Below are positions 16,328 to 23,860 of a stretch of 64,000 nt of DNA, in pieces. The notes beneath the pieces are model-generated. The model was not told the DNA's origin, did no database searches, and was given only the letters and a program-made list of their open reading frames with translations. This DNA is from Nonomuraea sp. PA05. GTDB taxonomy: Bacteria; Actinomycetota; Actinomycetes; Streptosporangiales; Streptosporangiaceae. A program made the translations under genes and the position numbers. How positions within the stretch are numbered: the stretch's first letter is position 1; the number at the start of each line of letters is the position of its first letter. The DNA lies in the NCBI RefSeq assembly GCF_008086045.1, contig NZ_VSEY01000016.1:62001-126000 (forward strand). The letters are read 5' to 3'.

Positions 16328-17293
16328 TTAGCTCCCGCTGGATCCGCCCCCGCAGCTCGACCCGCCGCCACAACTGGACCCTCCGCCACTCGAACCACCA
16401 CAGCTCGACGAGCCGCCGCCGAAGTCGGAGCCGCCGTAGGAGTCGCCGAACGTCGTCCCGTCGCCTGCGTGCGAGCCGCAGGAGCCCGCGCAGTCCCCGT
16501 TCGGGTCGCCCGCCGACAGGCCGTCGCAGAGGGTCCGGTCGCCGAGGTCGGACAGCCCGTACAGGGCGACGGGGATGCCCACGGCGGTGACCAGCGTGCT
16601 GTGGTCGCGCACGCCCCTGCGGTGGTAGGCGCGGGCGGAGACCAGGACGTCGCGGCCCTCGCGGGTGACGACGTTGCGCAGCCGCCGCTTCTGCCGGTGC
16701 AGCGCGGACAGGCCGGTGAACACGGCGAAGGCGGAGATCAGGAACGCGCCGACGAGGTAGCTCTCCTTGCCCGCCACACCGGTCGCGGCCAGCACGAACA
16801 GCAGCACCAGGTATCCCACGGCGGCGGCCACGGCCAGCCGGACCCGGTCCAGGCGCTGCCAGGCCATGACGAACGCGTTCTCCCGCACTATCAGCCCGCG
16901 CGCTTCGAGCCCTCCGGCCAGCGACAGGAGCGCGGGATGCGGCTCCAGCGCCCGGCGCAGCTCGCCCGCCCGGCAGCCGCCAGGCCTGGCGGCCAGCGCG
17001 TCGAGCACGGCCTGCTCGATCGGCTCGGCCGAGGGCCGCGCCCCGTGCACCGGCGTGACCTGCGAGGTGCGCGACACACGGACGGCGCCGGCCGTCGCGA
17101 GGACGGCCAGCGCCGTGTTGACGGCCCGTCGCGGGCCGCCGGACAGATAGGCCAGCTCGTAGTGGGAGAGCTGGTGCCCCGTGCCGCTCGGCGTGGTCTC
17201 GCTGATCCGCCTGCGCACCCGCTCGACGCGCTGCTCAGCGGCGCTCACCAGGAAGAAGACTCCAAAGGCTGCGATGAGCAGGACGAGATCCAA
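16328..17293 (-). CDS. TIGR04222-type membrane protein with Cys/Gly-rich C-terminal tail (copy B)
   Basis: A 321-residue paralogue of the downstream gene: an N-terminal membrane segment, the signature YELAYLSGGPRRAVNTALAVL near 45-65, a HTH-like segment, and a membrane hairpin near 155-200. The tail of about 80 residues carries six Cys, several in a repeated SSSCGGSSGGGSSCGGG pattern, plus Asp residues absent from copy A. The two tails share the motif SSSCGGSSG although the domains between have diverged. That suggests selection on the tail. It is the first gene of the four-gene unit. A 100-base gap to copy A contains GC-rich inverted repeats and may allow separate expression. Confidence 0.85.
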   Translation of the reverse strand: MDLVLLIAAFGVFFLVSAAEQRVERVRRRISETTPSGTGHQLSHYELAYLSGGPRRAVNTALAVLATAGAVRVSRTSQVTPVHGARPSAEPIEQAVLDALAARPGGCRAGELRRALEPHPALLSLAGGLEARGLIVRENAFVMAWQRLDRVRLAVAAAVGYLVLLFVLAATGVAGKESYLVGAFLISAFAVFTGLSALHRQKRRLRNVVTREGRDVLVSARAYHRRGVRDHSTLVTAVGIPVALYGLSDLGDRTLCDGLSAGDPNGDCAGSCGSHAGDGTTFGDSYGGSDFGGGSSSCGGSSGGGSSCGGGSSCGGGSSGS

Positions 17294-17310
17294 GGCGGCC
17301 CTCCCGAGCG

Positions 17311-17353
17311 GCGGTACGGCGTCCGGCCAAGTTAGACGGCGGCGCCGTACCGC
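17311..17353 (-). terminator. Hairpin between pckG and the DUF692 cluster
   Basis: GCGGTACGGCG (17311-17321) pairs with CGCCGTACCGC (17343-17353), an 11-bp perfect stem with a 21-base loop just after the pckG stop. There is no T-run on the minus strand, so it is a weak or factor-assisted terminator, or an attenuator ahead of the TIGR04222 copy B gene. Confidence 0.45.
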
Positions 17354-17368
17354 ACAAGGGAGTTCCGC

Positions 17369-19162
17369 TCAGCCGAGGCGGTCGAGCAGCGCGTTGTACT
17401 CGTCCCACAGCTCCTTCGGCAGGTGGCTGCCGAACGTGTCGAAGTGGCCCGGGATCAGCGCGGCCTCCTCGCGCCAGACCTCACGGTCGACGGTCAGCAG
17501 CATGCGCAGGTCGTCGTCGGACAGGTCGAGGCCCTGGGTGTCGAGGTCGGCGGGCAGCAGGCCGATCGGCGTGGGCACGGCCTTGGCCTCGCCGTTGAGC
17601 CGGTCCACGATCCACTTGAGCACGCGGCTGTTCTCGCCGAAGCCGGGCCAGACGAACTTGCCCTCGTCGTTCTTCCTGAACCAGTTGACGTAGTAGATCC
17701 TGGGCAGCCGGGCGCCCTCGCGGCGGCCGATGTCCAGCCAGTGGCCGAAGTAGTCGCCCATGTTGTAGCCGCAGAACGGCAGCATGGCGAACGGGTCGTG
17801 GCGCAGCTCGCCGACCTTGCCCTCGGCGGCGGCGGTCTTCTCGGAGGCGACGTTGGCTCCGAGGAAGACGCCGTGCTGCCAGCTCAGCGACTCTGTGACC
17901 AGAGGCACGGCGGTGGCGCGGCGACCGCCGAACAAGATCGCTGAGATGGGCACGCCCTTGGGGTCCTGCCATTCGGGTGCGATGGTCGGGCACTGCGCGG
18001 CTGGCGTGGTGAAGCGCGCGTTCGGGTGGGCGGCGGGCTCGTCGCTGCCGGGCGTCCAGGAGCGGCCCTTCCAGTCGGTCAGGTGCGCCGGTGGCTCCTC
18101 GGTGAGGCCCTCCCACCACACGTCGCCGTCGTCGGTGAGCGCGACGTTGGTGAAGATGCTGTTGCCCCACAGCGTCTTGATCGCGTTGGCGTTGGTGACC
18201 TGGCCGGTGCCGGGGGCCACGCCGAAGAAGCCGGCCTCCGGGTTGATCGCGTAGAGGCGGCCGTCCTCGCCGAACCGCATCCAGGCGATGTCGTCGCCGA
18301 TCGTCTCGACCTTCCAGCCCGGGATCGTGGGCTTGAGCATGGCGAGGTTGGTCTTGCCGCACGCGCTGGGGAAGGCGGCGGCGATGTAGCGGGTCTCGCC
18401 GGAGGGCGGCGTGAGCTTGAGAATCAGCATGTGCTCGGCCAGCCAGCCCTCGTCGCGGGCCATCACGCTGGCGATGCGCAGCGCGTAGCACTTCTTGCCG
18501 AGCAGCGCGTTGCCGCCGTAGCCGGAGCCGTAGGACCAGATCTCGCGGGTCTCGGGGAAGTGGCTGATGTACTTGGTGGAGCTGCACGGCCACGGCACGT
18601 CCGCCTGGCCGGGCTCCAGCGGGGCGCCGACGGAGTGGACCGCCTTGACGAAGTCGCCCCTTTGCTCGATCAGCCGCAGCGCCCGCTCTCCCATGCGCGT
18701 CATCACGCGCATGGAGACGGCGACGTACGGCGAGTCGGTGATCTCCACCCCGAGCTGGGAGATCTCGCCGCCCAGCGGCCCCATGCAGAACGGCACCACG
18801 TACATGGTGCGACCGCGCATGCAGCCCTTGAACAGCTCGCCGAACGTCTGGCGCATCTCGCCGGGCGCGATCCAGTTGTTGGTGGGCCCGGCGTCCTCGC
18901 GGCGCTCGGAGCAGATGAAGGTGCGGTCCTCGACCCGGGCCACGTCGGTGGGGTCGGACTTGGCGTAGAAGCTGTTGGGCCGGGCAGCCAGCCGGGTGAG
19001 AGTGCCCTGCTCCACGAGGAGGTTGGTCAGCCGAGTCCACTCCTCCTCCGACCCGTCGCACCATTCGACACGGTCCGGCTGGGTGAGGGCTGCGATCTCG
19101 TTCACCCACGCGGCCAATTCACGATTGCTGGTGGGCGCTTCTACTTCCACGGAAACGGACAC
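17369..19162 (-). CDS. pckG: Phosphoenolpyruvate carboxykinase (GTP)
   Basis: A full-length 597-residue GTP-dependent PEPCK. The N-terminus carries the oxaloacetate site (YAKSDPTDVARVEDRTF). The P-loop with the reactive Cys is PSACGKTN near residue 275, followed by ETIGDDIAWMR with the metal-binding Asp pair. The guanine-binding FRKNDEGKFVWPGFGENSR region lies near residue 515. It converts oxaloacetate and GTP to PEP, the gluconeogenic entry from the TCA cycle. The GTG start has GGAGGAG eight bases upstream. Three DasR-like operators lie 180-235 bases upstream, suggesting N-acetylglucosamine-responsive control (see findings). Confidence 0.97.
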   Translation of the reverse strand: MSVSVEVEAPTSNRELAAWVNEIAALTQPDRVEWCDGSEEEWTRLTNLLVEQGTLTRLAARPNSFYAKSDPTDVARVEDRTFICSERREDAGPTNNWIAPGEMRQTFGELFKGCMRGRTMYVVPFCMGPLGGEISQLGVEITDSPYVAVSMRVMTRMGERALRLIEQRGDFVKAVHSVGAPLEPGQADVPWPCSSTKYISHFPETREIWSYGSGYGGNALLGKKCYALRIASVMARDEGWLAEHMLILKLTPPSGETRYIAAAFPSACGKTNLAMLKPTIPGWKVETIGDDIAWMRFGEDGRLYAINPEAGFFGVAPGTGQVTNANAIKTLWGNSIFTNVALTDDGDVWWEGLTEEPPAHLTDWKGRSWTPGSDEPAAHPNARFTTPAAQCPTIAPEWQDPKGVPISAILFGGRRATAVPLVTESLSWQHGVFLGANVASEKTAAAEGKVGELRHDPFAMLPFCGYNMGDYFGHWLDIGRREGARLPRIYYVNWFRKNDEGKFVWPGFGENSRVLKWIVDRLNGEAKAVPTPIGLLPADLDTQGLDLSDDDLRMLLTVDREVWREEAALIPGHFDTFGSHLPKELWDEYNALLDRLG

Positions 19163-19340
19163 GACTTGACTCCTCCACTCTCTCAGGGCCCAGTCATCAT
19201 TAACGACGAAGCACCCCGAAAGCCAATTGGCGTAGACCTATTGACTGGGTGTGTCGCCGCAGGCAGCGGCCCTGACGATTGGGGGAGCCTACCCAGGCCG
19301 AGAGGATTTAAAAGAGGAATTTCTCACCCCTCCGGAGGCC

Positions 19341-19397
19341 AGTGGTTTAGTCCAATTACGCTGGTCTAAACCAATTCCCGAAGTGGTTTAGTCCTTT
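19341..19397. promoter_or_regulatory. Three tandem DasR-like (dre) operators upstream of pckG
   Basis: Three 16-base sites occur at 19341-19356 (AGTGGTTTAGTCCAAT), 19360-19375 (GCTGGTCTAAACCAAT) and 19382-19397 (AGTGGTTTAGTCCTTT). They match 13, 13 and 12 of 16 positions of the dre consensus ACTGGTCTAGACCACT (or its AGT variant) bound by DasR, the GntR-family GlcNAc regulator. Centre spacings are 19 and 22 bases, about two helical turns. They lie in the gap between pckG and the hypothetical gene at 19424-19945, both minus strand, so pckG is the only downstream gene. Confidence 0.7.
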
Positions 19398-19423
19398 CCC
19401 GGAGCCGTTTCCGCTGGCCGCTC

Positions 19424-19945
19424 TCAGGTATTGACGTCCGGCCCCGCGGAGCGAACGCGGTCGACGTGCCGCAAGGCGTCGCGCAACTCCCCCAGCCATT
19501 CGTCGGTGTTCTTGCCGACCAGGCGCACGCACCAGGCGAGCGCGTCGCTGCGGCTCCTGGCCACGCCGGCGGCCACGAGCGTGTCGAGCACCTGGCGCTC
19601 CGCCTGGCGCAGGCGCGTCATCACCGGCACGGACAGTGTGGTGAACATCACAGTCTCGCCGCCGCACACCACGCCCCACGACACCTTCTGCCGGAACCGG
19701 TGCTCGGCCTCCCTGGCGATCTCGATCCGCCGCTCGCGGGTCTCCTCCCTGAACCGCCGGGCCAGGCCCTCGATCAGCGCCTGCCGCTCGGCCTCGGGCG
19801 TGTCGGCGGGCGGGTCGGGCAGCGTGCCGAGGACCGCGATCTCCTCGCGGTCCCTGAAGATCTCGGGCGCGCCGGTGAACCATCCCTCGGGCAGCCGCCC
19901 GGTGAACCAGCCGCGTACCTGCGCGGTCTCGTCGTCTGTTGCCAT
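19424..19945 (-). CDS. Conserved hypothetical protein (173 aa)
   Basis: A soluble, Arg/Glu-rich, mainly helical protein whose family I do not recognise. The N-terminal 35 residues are Trp-containing and acidic. A helix-rich core from RREETRERRIEIAREAE onward includes a likely coiled segment. The C-terminal part (LVAAGVARSRSDALAWCVRLVG) resembles a ribbon-helix-helix or small regulatory helix bundle, but I would not assign one. The start is the ATG at 19945. It is separated from pckG by the 260-base control region, so it is unlikely to be co-transcribed with pckG unless a message reads through. Confidence 0.6.
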   Translation of the reverse strand: MATDDETAQVRGWFTGRLPEGWFTGAPEIFRDREEIAVLGTLPDPPADTPEAERQALIEGLARRFREETRERRIEIAREAEHRFRQKVSWGVVCGGETVMFTTLSVPVMTRLRQAERQVLDTLVAAGVARSRSDALAWCVRLVGKNTDEWLGELRDALRHVDRVRSAGPDVNT

Positions 19946-20014
19946 GTAATCAACATTACATTCTTGCGCCCGAAAAGCACGTGCAGGCAGAAGGACCTGT
20001 CGGTCTGGAGAGGG

Positions 20015-21175
20015 TCAGCGAACCTTGGCCGCCGCGATGGGGCTCACCCGGACGACGCCCGCCAGGTTCCTGGTGCTCACCGGGGCGATCTTCACCACGT
20101 CACCGGTGCGCGGCGCGTGCAGCATCTTCCCGTTGCCCCAGTAGATCGCCACGTGCGAGATGTAGTCGGGGTTCGTCGGATCGTTGCGCCAGAAGAGCAG
20201 GTCACCCGGCTGCGCCTGCGAGTACGGCACCTGCGGCCCCGTCACCCACTGCTGGTGCGTCACCCGCGGCATCCGCACTCCCGCCTGCCCGTAGGCCCAC
20301 TGGACGAGGCCGGAGCAGTCGAAGGTCTCGGGGCCTTCCGCGCCCCACACGTACGGGCGGCCCAGCTTGGAGACGGCCGCCTTGAGCGCGACCGTGAGCT
20401 GGTCGCCGGTCATGAACGAGCCCGCCGGCCAGTTCTGCTGGGTCACCTTCTGCTGCGGTTGCGGCAGCACCGGGTTGACCATCGCCACCTGGGTGCCCTT
20501 GCCCAGCGCCTTGATGATCTTCTTGCGCAGCTTGTCGGAGTTGGCCTTCGGGGCGCTGACGATGAGCGCGTTGTCGTGGGGCAGCCCCAGCGAGCGGCCG
20601 GTCTGCTTGGACACGACGGCGTCCACGGCGCCGAAGCCGGTGGTGGCGTACGCGCCGATGCGCAGTTGCCCGGCCGAGCCCGCCGACACCCGGCTGTGCA
20701 GCGCCAGGCCGCCGTCACTGCCGAGCACGAACGAGACCGCCACGTCGCCGGCCGCGACGTTCTGCCACAGCGCGTCGGACGAGGCGGTCACCTTGGGGGT
20801 GTACGAGCGGAACGTCGAGGGGTTGACGGCCAGCGTCTGCACGCGCTTGCCGTCGAGCGTGACCGAGGCAGCGTCGGCCAGCTCCAGCGCCCGCACGCCG
20901 GACAGCTTGGCGACCTTCTGCAGCATCTCGTTCGTGAACGGCGTGCGCGTGAGCACGAACAGGTTGGGCTTGTGCAGCTTGCTCAGCGGCGCCACCGGCT
21001 GCGTGGTCGCGGCCGGTCCGGCGGACGGCTGCTGGAGGGGCCGCTTCTGCGCCAGGGGTGTCTGCCGGGGGGTGGCCCGCACGACCTCGGCGGGCCCGAG
21101 AGTGGCCTCCGGCTGCGTCAGTAACAGCACATCGGCGGTCAGCACCGCTACCAGAGTCACGACGATGAACGGCAC
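20015..21175 (-). CDS. NlpC/P60-family peptidoglycan endopeptidase, membrane-anchored or secreted
   Basis: A 386-residue protein with an N-terminal hydrophobic segment (about 2-20), a Pro/Gln-rich linker and a 180-residue uncharacterised extracytoplasmic region. The C-terminal NlpC/P60 domain has the catalytic Cys in ETFDCSGLVQWAYG near residue 288, the His in YISHVAIYWG near 340 and the third residue in MLHAPRTGD near 355. Such enzymes cut D-Glu-mDAP bonds in wall peptides. The GTG start lacks a Shine-Dalgarno sequence and a basic n-region, although basic codons (KTRKRRNTYK) lie directly upstream in frame without a standard start codon. See findings. Confidence 0.85.
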   Translation of the reverse strand: MPFIVVTLVAVLTADVLLLTQPEATLGPAEVVRATPRQTPLAQKRPLQQPSAGPAATTQPVAPLSKLHKPNLFVLTRTPFTNEMLQKVAKLSGVRALELADAASVTLDGKRVQTLAVNPSTFRSYTPKVTASSDALWQNVAAGDVAVSFVLGSDGGLALHSRVSAGSAGQLRIGAYATTGFGAVDAVVSKQTGRSLGLPHDNALIVSAPKANSDKLRKKIIKALGKGTQVAMVNPVLPQPQQKVTQQNWPAGSFMTGDQLTVALKAAVSKLGRPYVWGAEGPETFDCSGLVQWAYGQAGVRMPRVTHQQWVTGPQVPYSQAQPGDLLFWRNDPTNPDYISHVAIYWGNGKMLHAPRTGDVVKIAPVSTRNLAGVVRVSPIAAAKVR

Positions 21176-21247
21176 CAGTTTGTAGGTATTACGCCGTTTA
21201 CGGGTCTTGACTAAGAAACTGAGGTCTTGCCGGATTCCGGACCCATG

Positions 21248-21281
21248 CGAAAACTCCGCCGGGCCGACGTGGGCCCGGCGG
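21248..21281 (-). terminator. Rho-independent terminator of greA
   Basis: On the minus strand CCGCCGGGCC (21281-21272) pairs with GGCCCGGCGG (21265-21256) around a six-base loop. AGTTTT follows immediately. The 10-bp all-GC stem plus T-run lies 17 bases after the greA stop. Confidence 0.8.
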
Positions 21282-21297
21282 TCGTGGTCCAGGGGGG

Positions 21298-21798
21298 TCA
21301 GTTGCCGATGTACGGCACAGCCTCAAGGATCTCGACGGTGTTCTGCCGTCCGTTGGGCATGGAGTAGGTGGCCTTCTCTCCGATCTTCTTCCCGTTGATC
21401 GCCGCCCCGAGCGGGGACTTGGGCGAGTAGACGTCGATCGGCGCTCCGCTCTCCTCGCGGGAGGCGAGCAGGAAGGTGACCTCGTCGTCGTCACCGACGA
21501 ACCGGATGGTCACGGTCATGCCGGGGCCCACCACGCCCTCGGCCTTGGGGGCCTCTCCCACCTGGGCGTTGTCGAGAATCTGCCGGAGGTGGAAGATCCG
21601 GGCCTCCATCTTGCCCTGCTCGTCCTTGGCGGCGTGGTATCCGCCGTTCTCGCGCAGGTCGCCCTCTTCACGGGCGGCCTCGATCTTCTTGGCGATGTCG
21701 ACGCGCCCGGGGCCAGAGAGATACTCGTACTCCGCCTTCAGGCGGTCGTACGCCTCCTGCGTCAGCCATGTGACGTTCTCATCGCGAGAGTCGGCCAC
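21298..21798 (-). CDS. greA: Transcription elongation factor GreA
   Basis: A 166-residue GreA. The N-terminal coiled-coil carries EAYDRLKAEYEYL, the acidic tip REEGDLRENGGYHAAK with the catalytic Asp/Glu pair, and the KMEARIFHLRQIL return helix. A C-terminal FKBP-like domain follows (SPLGAAINGKKIGEKATY). It rescues backtracked RNA polymerase by stimulating transcript cleavage. The GTG start has GGAGAACC upstream. A good terminator follows. The gene precedes the divergent DUF4307-mca pair as in mycobacteria. Confidence 0.96.
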   Translation of the reverse strand: MADSRDENVTWLTQEAYDRLKAEYEYLSGPGRVDIAKKIEAAREEGDLRENGGYHAAKDEQGKMEARIFHLRQILDNAQVGEAPKAEGVVGPGMTVTIRFVGDDDEVTFLLASREESGAPIDVYSPKSPLGAAINGKKIGEKATYSMPNGRQNTVEILEAVPYIGN

Positions 21799-21906
21799 GG
21801 GTTCTCCTTGCTTGCCTAGGGGGCCCTGAGATCACTTGAGGTTGCGTACGGTTGAATTGCGAAAGGCTAACAAGTTAACCGCTCGAACGCTTCCCCAAAT
21901 GTCTCA

Positions 21907-22326
21907 CTATACGAGATTGCAGTACTGGATGTGGACGGAAGTCGCCTGGCCACTCGTGTCCAGGCTTTCCTTGAGCTGCTTACTACCCCCACCAGGCGGG
22001 ATTCTTACTTCCTTGCTGCCCACTTCCGCATGATTGACGTCCAGAGCCCTGATCCGGCAGACGGCCACCCTATCGTCTGGCTTGTATACCTCGAAAGTGA
22101 TCTCGGCCCGCGTGGGGCTGTTGACCTTGAACGTCACGACCTGCGCCGGCGCCTCCGAACCTCCGGCCGTCATCGACCACATCACGTAGCCCCAGCCACC
22201 TGCGATGATGGCCACGAGCACGCCGATCACCACGTGGACGACCAGCCGGCCACCTCGTCTGGGTCGGTCTGGAAAGTCGTCGGGCGTGCCGAGAACGGGC
22301 CCGTTCCCGGCATCTCTGGTGACCAT
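21907..22326 (-). CDS. DUF4307 single-pass membrane protein
   Basis: A 139-residue protein. About 30 cytoplasmic residues rich in Asp/Pro/Arg are followed by one transmembrane helix (VVHVVIGVLVAIIAGGWGYVMW, about 32-53) and an extracytoplasmic beta-rich domain of 85 residues with two Cys (VAVCRIRALD and the terminal HIQYCNLV) that could form a disulfide. It corresponds to DUF4307 (Rv1081c-like), found between greA and mca in many actinobacteria; its function is unknown. The ATG start at 22326 has GGGAGA eight bases upstream. It is divergent from mca with a 134-base shared promoter region. Confidence 0.82.
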   Translation of the reverse strand: MVTRDAGNGPVLGTPDDFPDRPRRGGRLVVHVVIGVLVAIIAGGWGYVMWSMTAGGSEAPAQVVTFKVNSPTRAEITFEVYKPDDRVAVCRIRALDVNHAEVGSKEVRIPPGGGSKQLKESLDTSGQATSVHIQYCNLV

Positions 22327-22460
22327 GGCGGAATCTCCCTGCACTCCCTCAGCGTTATCCGAGACAATTGTCGCCCGCGGGGGGTGTGCCCTCGCGACCG
22401 CCCAGCAGAAACTAACCTCTCTGGGCGACTGACTGGTCCCGACTGAGGAGCATCGAGCCC

Positions 22461-23345
22461 GTGAGTGCACCGCTGAGGCTGATGGCCGTCCACGCCCACC
22501 CCGACGACGAGTCGAGCAAGGGCGCCGCCACGATGGCGCGTTACGTGCGCGAAGGCGTGGAAGTGCTGGTTTGTACCCTCACGGGCGGTGAGCGCGGTTC
22601 CGTGCTCAACCCCAAGATGGACCGGCCTGAGATCGTCGCCAACATCGCGGAGGTCCGCAGGGCCGAGATGGACAGGGCGCGCGAGATCCTCGGCGTCGAG
22701 CAGCGTTTCATGGGCTTCGTGGACTCCGGGCTGCCGGAGAACGAGGACGAGCAGTTGCCCGAGGGCTGCTTCGGCCTGCAGAAGCTGGAGGACGCCTCGG
22801 CGCCGCTGGTGGCCGCCGTCCGCGAGTTCAGGCCGCATGTGATCATCACCTATGACGACGACGGCGGCTACCCGCACCCCGACCACATCATGACCAACAA
22901 GGTCTCGGTGGAGGCGTTCGAGGCGGCCGGCGACCCCGACCGCTACCCGGGCACCGGCGACCCGTGGCAGCCGCTCAAGCTCTACTACCAGATGGGCTTC
23001 ACCAAGGAGCGCTTCGAGGCGCTGCACGAGGCGATGACCGAGCGCGGCCTCGGCTCCCCGTACGCCGACTGGATCTCCCGCTGGGAGGACCGCCCCGCCA
23101 AGTGGCCGGTCACCACGCGCGTGCCGTGCGGCGACTACTTCGAGATCCGCGACGAGGCGCTCAAGGCGCACGCCACCCAGGTCGACCCCGACAGCTGGTG
23201 GTTCGTCTGCCCGCGCGAGCTGCAGCAGGAGATCTGGCCGACCGAGGACTACCACCTGGCGCGCTCGCTGGTCGACACCGAGCTGCCCGAGGACGACCTG
23301 TTCGCCGGCATCCACGCCGACGAGGTCGAGCCCGCCTGCCACTGA
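22461..23345 (+). CDS. mca: Mycothiol S-conjugate amidase
   Basis: A 294-residue zinc amidase of the MshB/Mca (LmbE-like) family. The zinc ligands are in AVHAHPDDES (residues 10-19, His-Pro-Asp-Asp) and YPHPDHI near residue 138. TGGERGS and the FMGFVDSGLPEN segment are typical of Mca. It cleaves mycothiol S-conjugates to GlcN-Ins and a mercapturic acid, detoxifying electrophiles. Its presence implies that the host makes mycothiol, which is an actinobacterial trait. The GTG start is preceded by GAGGAGC. A 60-residue membrane protein gene follows, as in Rv1082-Rv1083. Confidence 0.95.
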   Translation: MSAPLRLMAVHAHPDDESSKGAATMARYVREGVEVLVCTLTGGERGSVLNPKMDRPEIVANIAEVRRAEMDRAREILGVEQRFMGFVDSGLPENEDEQLPEGCFGLQKLEDASAPLVAAVREFRPHVIITYDDDGGYPHPDHIMTNKVSVEAFEAAGDPDRYPGTGDPWQPLKLYYQMGFTKERFEALHEAMTERGLGSPYADWISRWEDRPAKWPVTTRVPCGDYFEIRDEALKAHATQVDPDSWWFVCPRELQQEIWPTEDYHLARSLVDTELPEDDLFAGIHADEVEPACH

Positions 23346-23394
23346 CCGGCTGACCAGTGGCGGGACCACGGCCCCCCGATGGCAGACTGGAGGG

Positions 23395-23577
23395 GTGATG
23401 ATTCTAGCAGCAGGTGAAGTGAGCCCGGGGCTGCTCGGGTTCGTCGTCGTGGCCCTGATCGGGCTCGCCCTGTACATCCTGATCAAGTCGATGAACAAGC
23501 AGATCTCGAAGATTCAGGTGCCGCGCGAGGGCGAGGCCGAGGGCGAGACCCGCGACGACGAGAAGGCCAAGAAGTAG
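23395..23577 (+). CDS. Small membrane protein downstream of mca (60 aa)
   Basis: One hydrophobic helix (SPGLLGFVVVALIGLALYILIKSM, about 9-32) is followed by a basic then strongly acidic cytoplasmic tail (REGEAEGETRDDEKAKK). Start is the GTG at 23395 or ATG at 23398, both right after GGAGGG. It resembles the short protein (Rv1083-like) that follows mca in mycobacteria. Function is unknown. Its stop TAG is directly followed by the ATG of the acetyltransferase, so the two are probably co-translated. Confidence 0.78.
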   Translation: MMILAAGEVSPGLLGFVVVALIGLALYILIKSMNKQISKIQVPREGEAEGETRDDEKAKK

Positions 23578-23856
23578 ATGGCCGTCGAGATCGTCGACAA
23601 CACGACGGAAAGCCGGTTCGAGATCCTCGTGGACGGCAAGGTCGCCGGGTTCGCCGACTACCTGCTGCTGCCCACGAAGATCGTCTTTACGCATACCGAG
23701 GTGCTGCCCGCCTACGAGGGGCAGGGGCTGGCGGGCAAGCTGGTCGCGCACGCCCTCCAGGCGAGCGCCGACACCGGCCTGCGCGTGGTGCCGCGCTGCC
23801 CGTACGTCGCCAAGTACATCCAGCGCCACCCGGAGTTCCAGAACCTGGTCGACTGA
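23578..23856 (+). CDS. Small GNAT-like N-acetyltransferase (YjdJ/GTNAT-D type)
   Basis: A 92-residue single-domain protein of the COG2388 type. FEILVDGKVAGFADYLL forms the first strands, FTHTEVLPAYEGQGLAGKLVAHAL the acetyl-CoA-binding helix region, and the end is PRCPYVAKYIQRHPEFQNLV. These minimal GNATs resemble the human GNAT14/NATD1 family. Their substrates are mostly unknown. It starts directly after the preceding stop and ends four bases before the stop of a convergent gene. The position after mca raises a possible link to thiol metabolism, without direct evidence. Confidence 0.85.
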   Translation: MAVEIVDNTTESRFEILVDGKVAGFADYLLLPTKIVFTHTEVLPAYEGQGLAGKLVAHALQASADTGLRVVPRCPYVAKYIQRHPEFQNLVD

Positions 23857-23860
23857 CGGG

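Noticed and set aside
15322..16401. Longer start for TIGR04222 copy A at 16401
   Set aside because: The extra 58 residues are Ala/Arg/Pro-rich and overlap the end of copy B; the ATG at 16227 has a strong ribosome site and starts a membrane helix like copy B.
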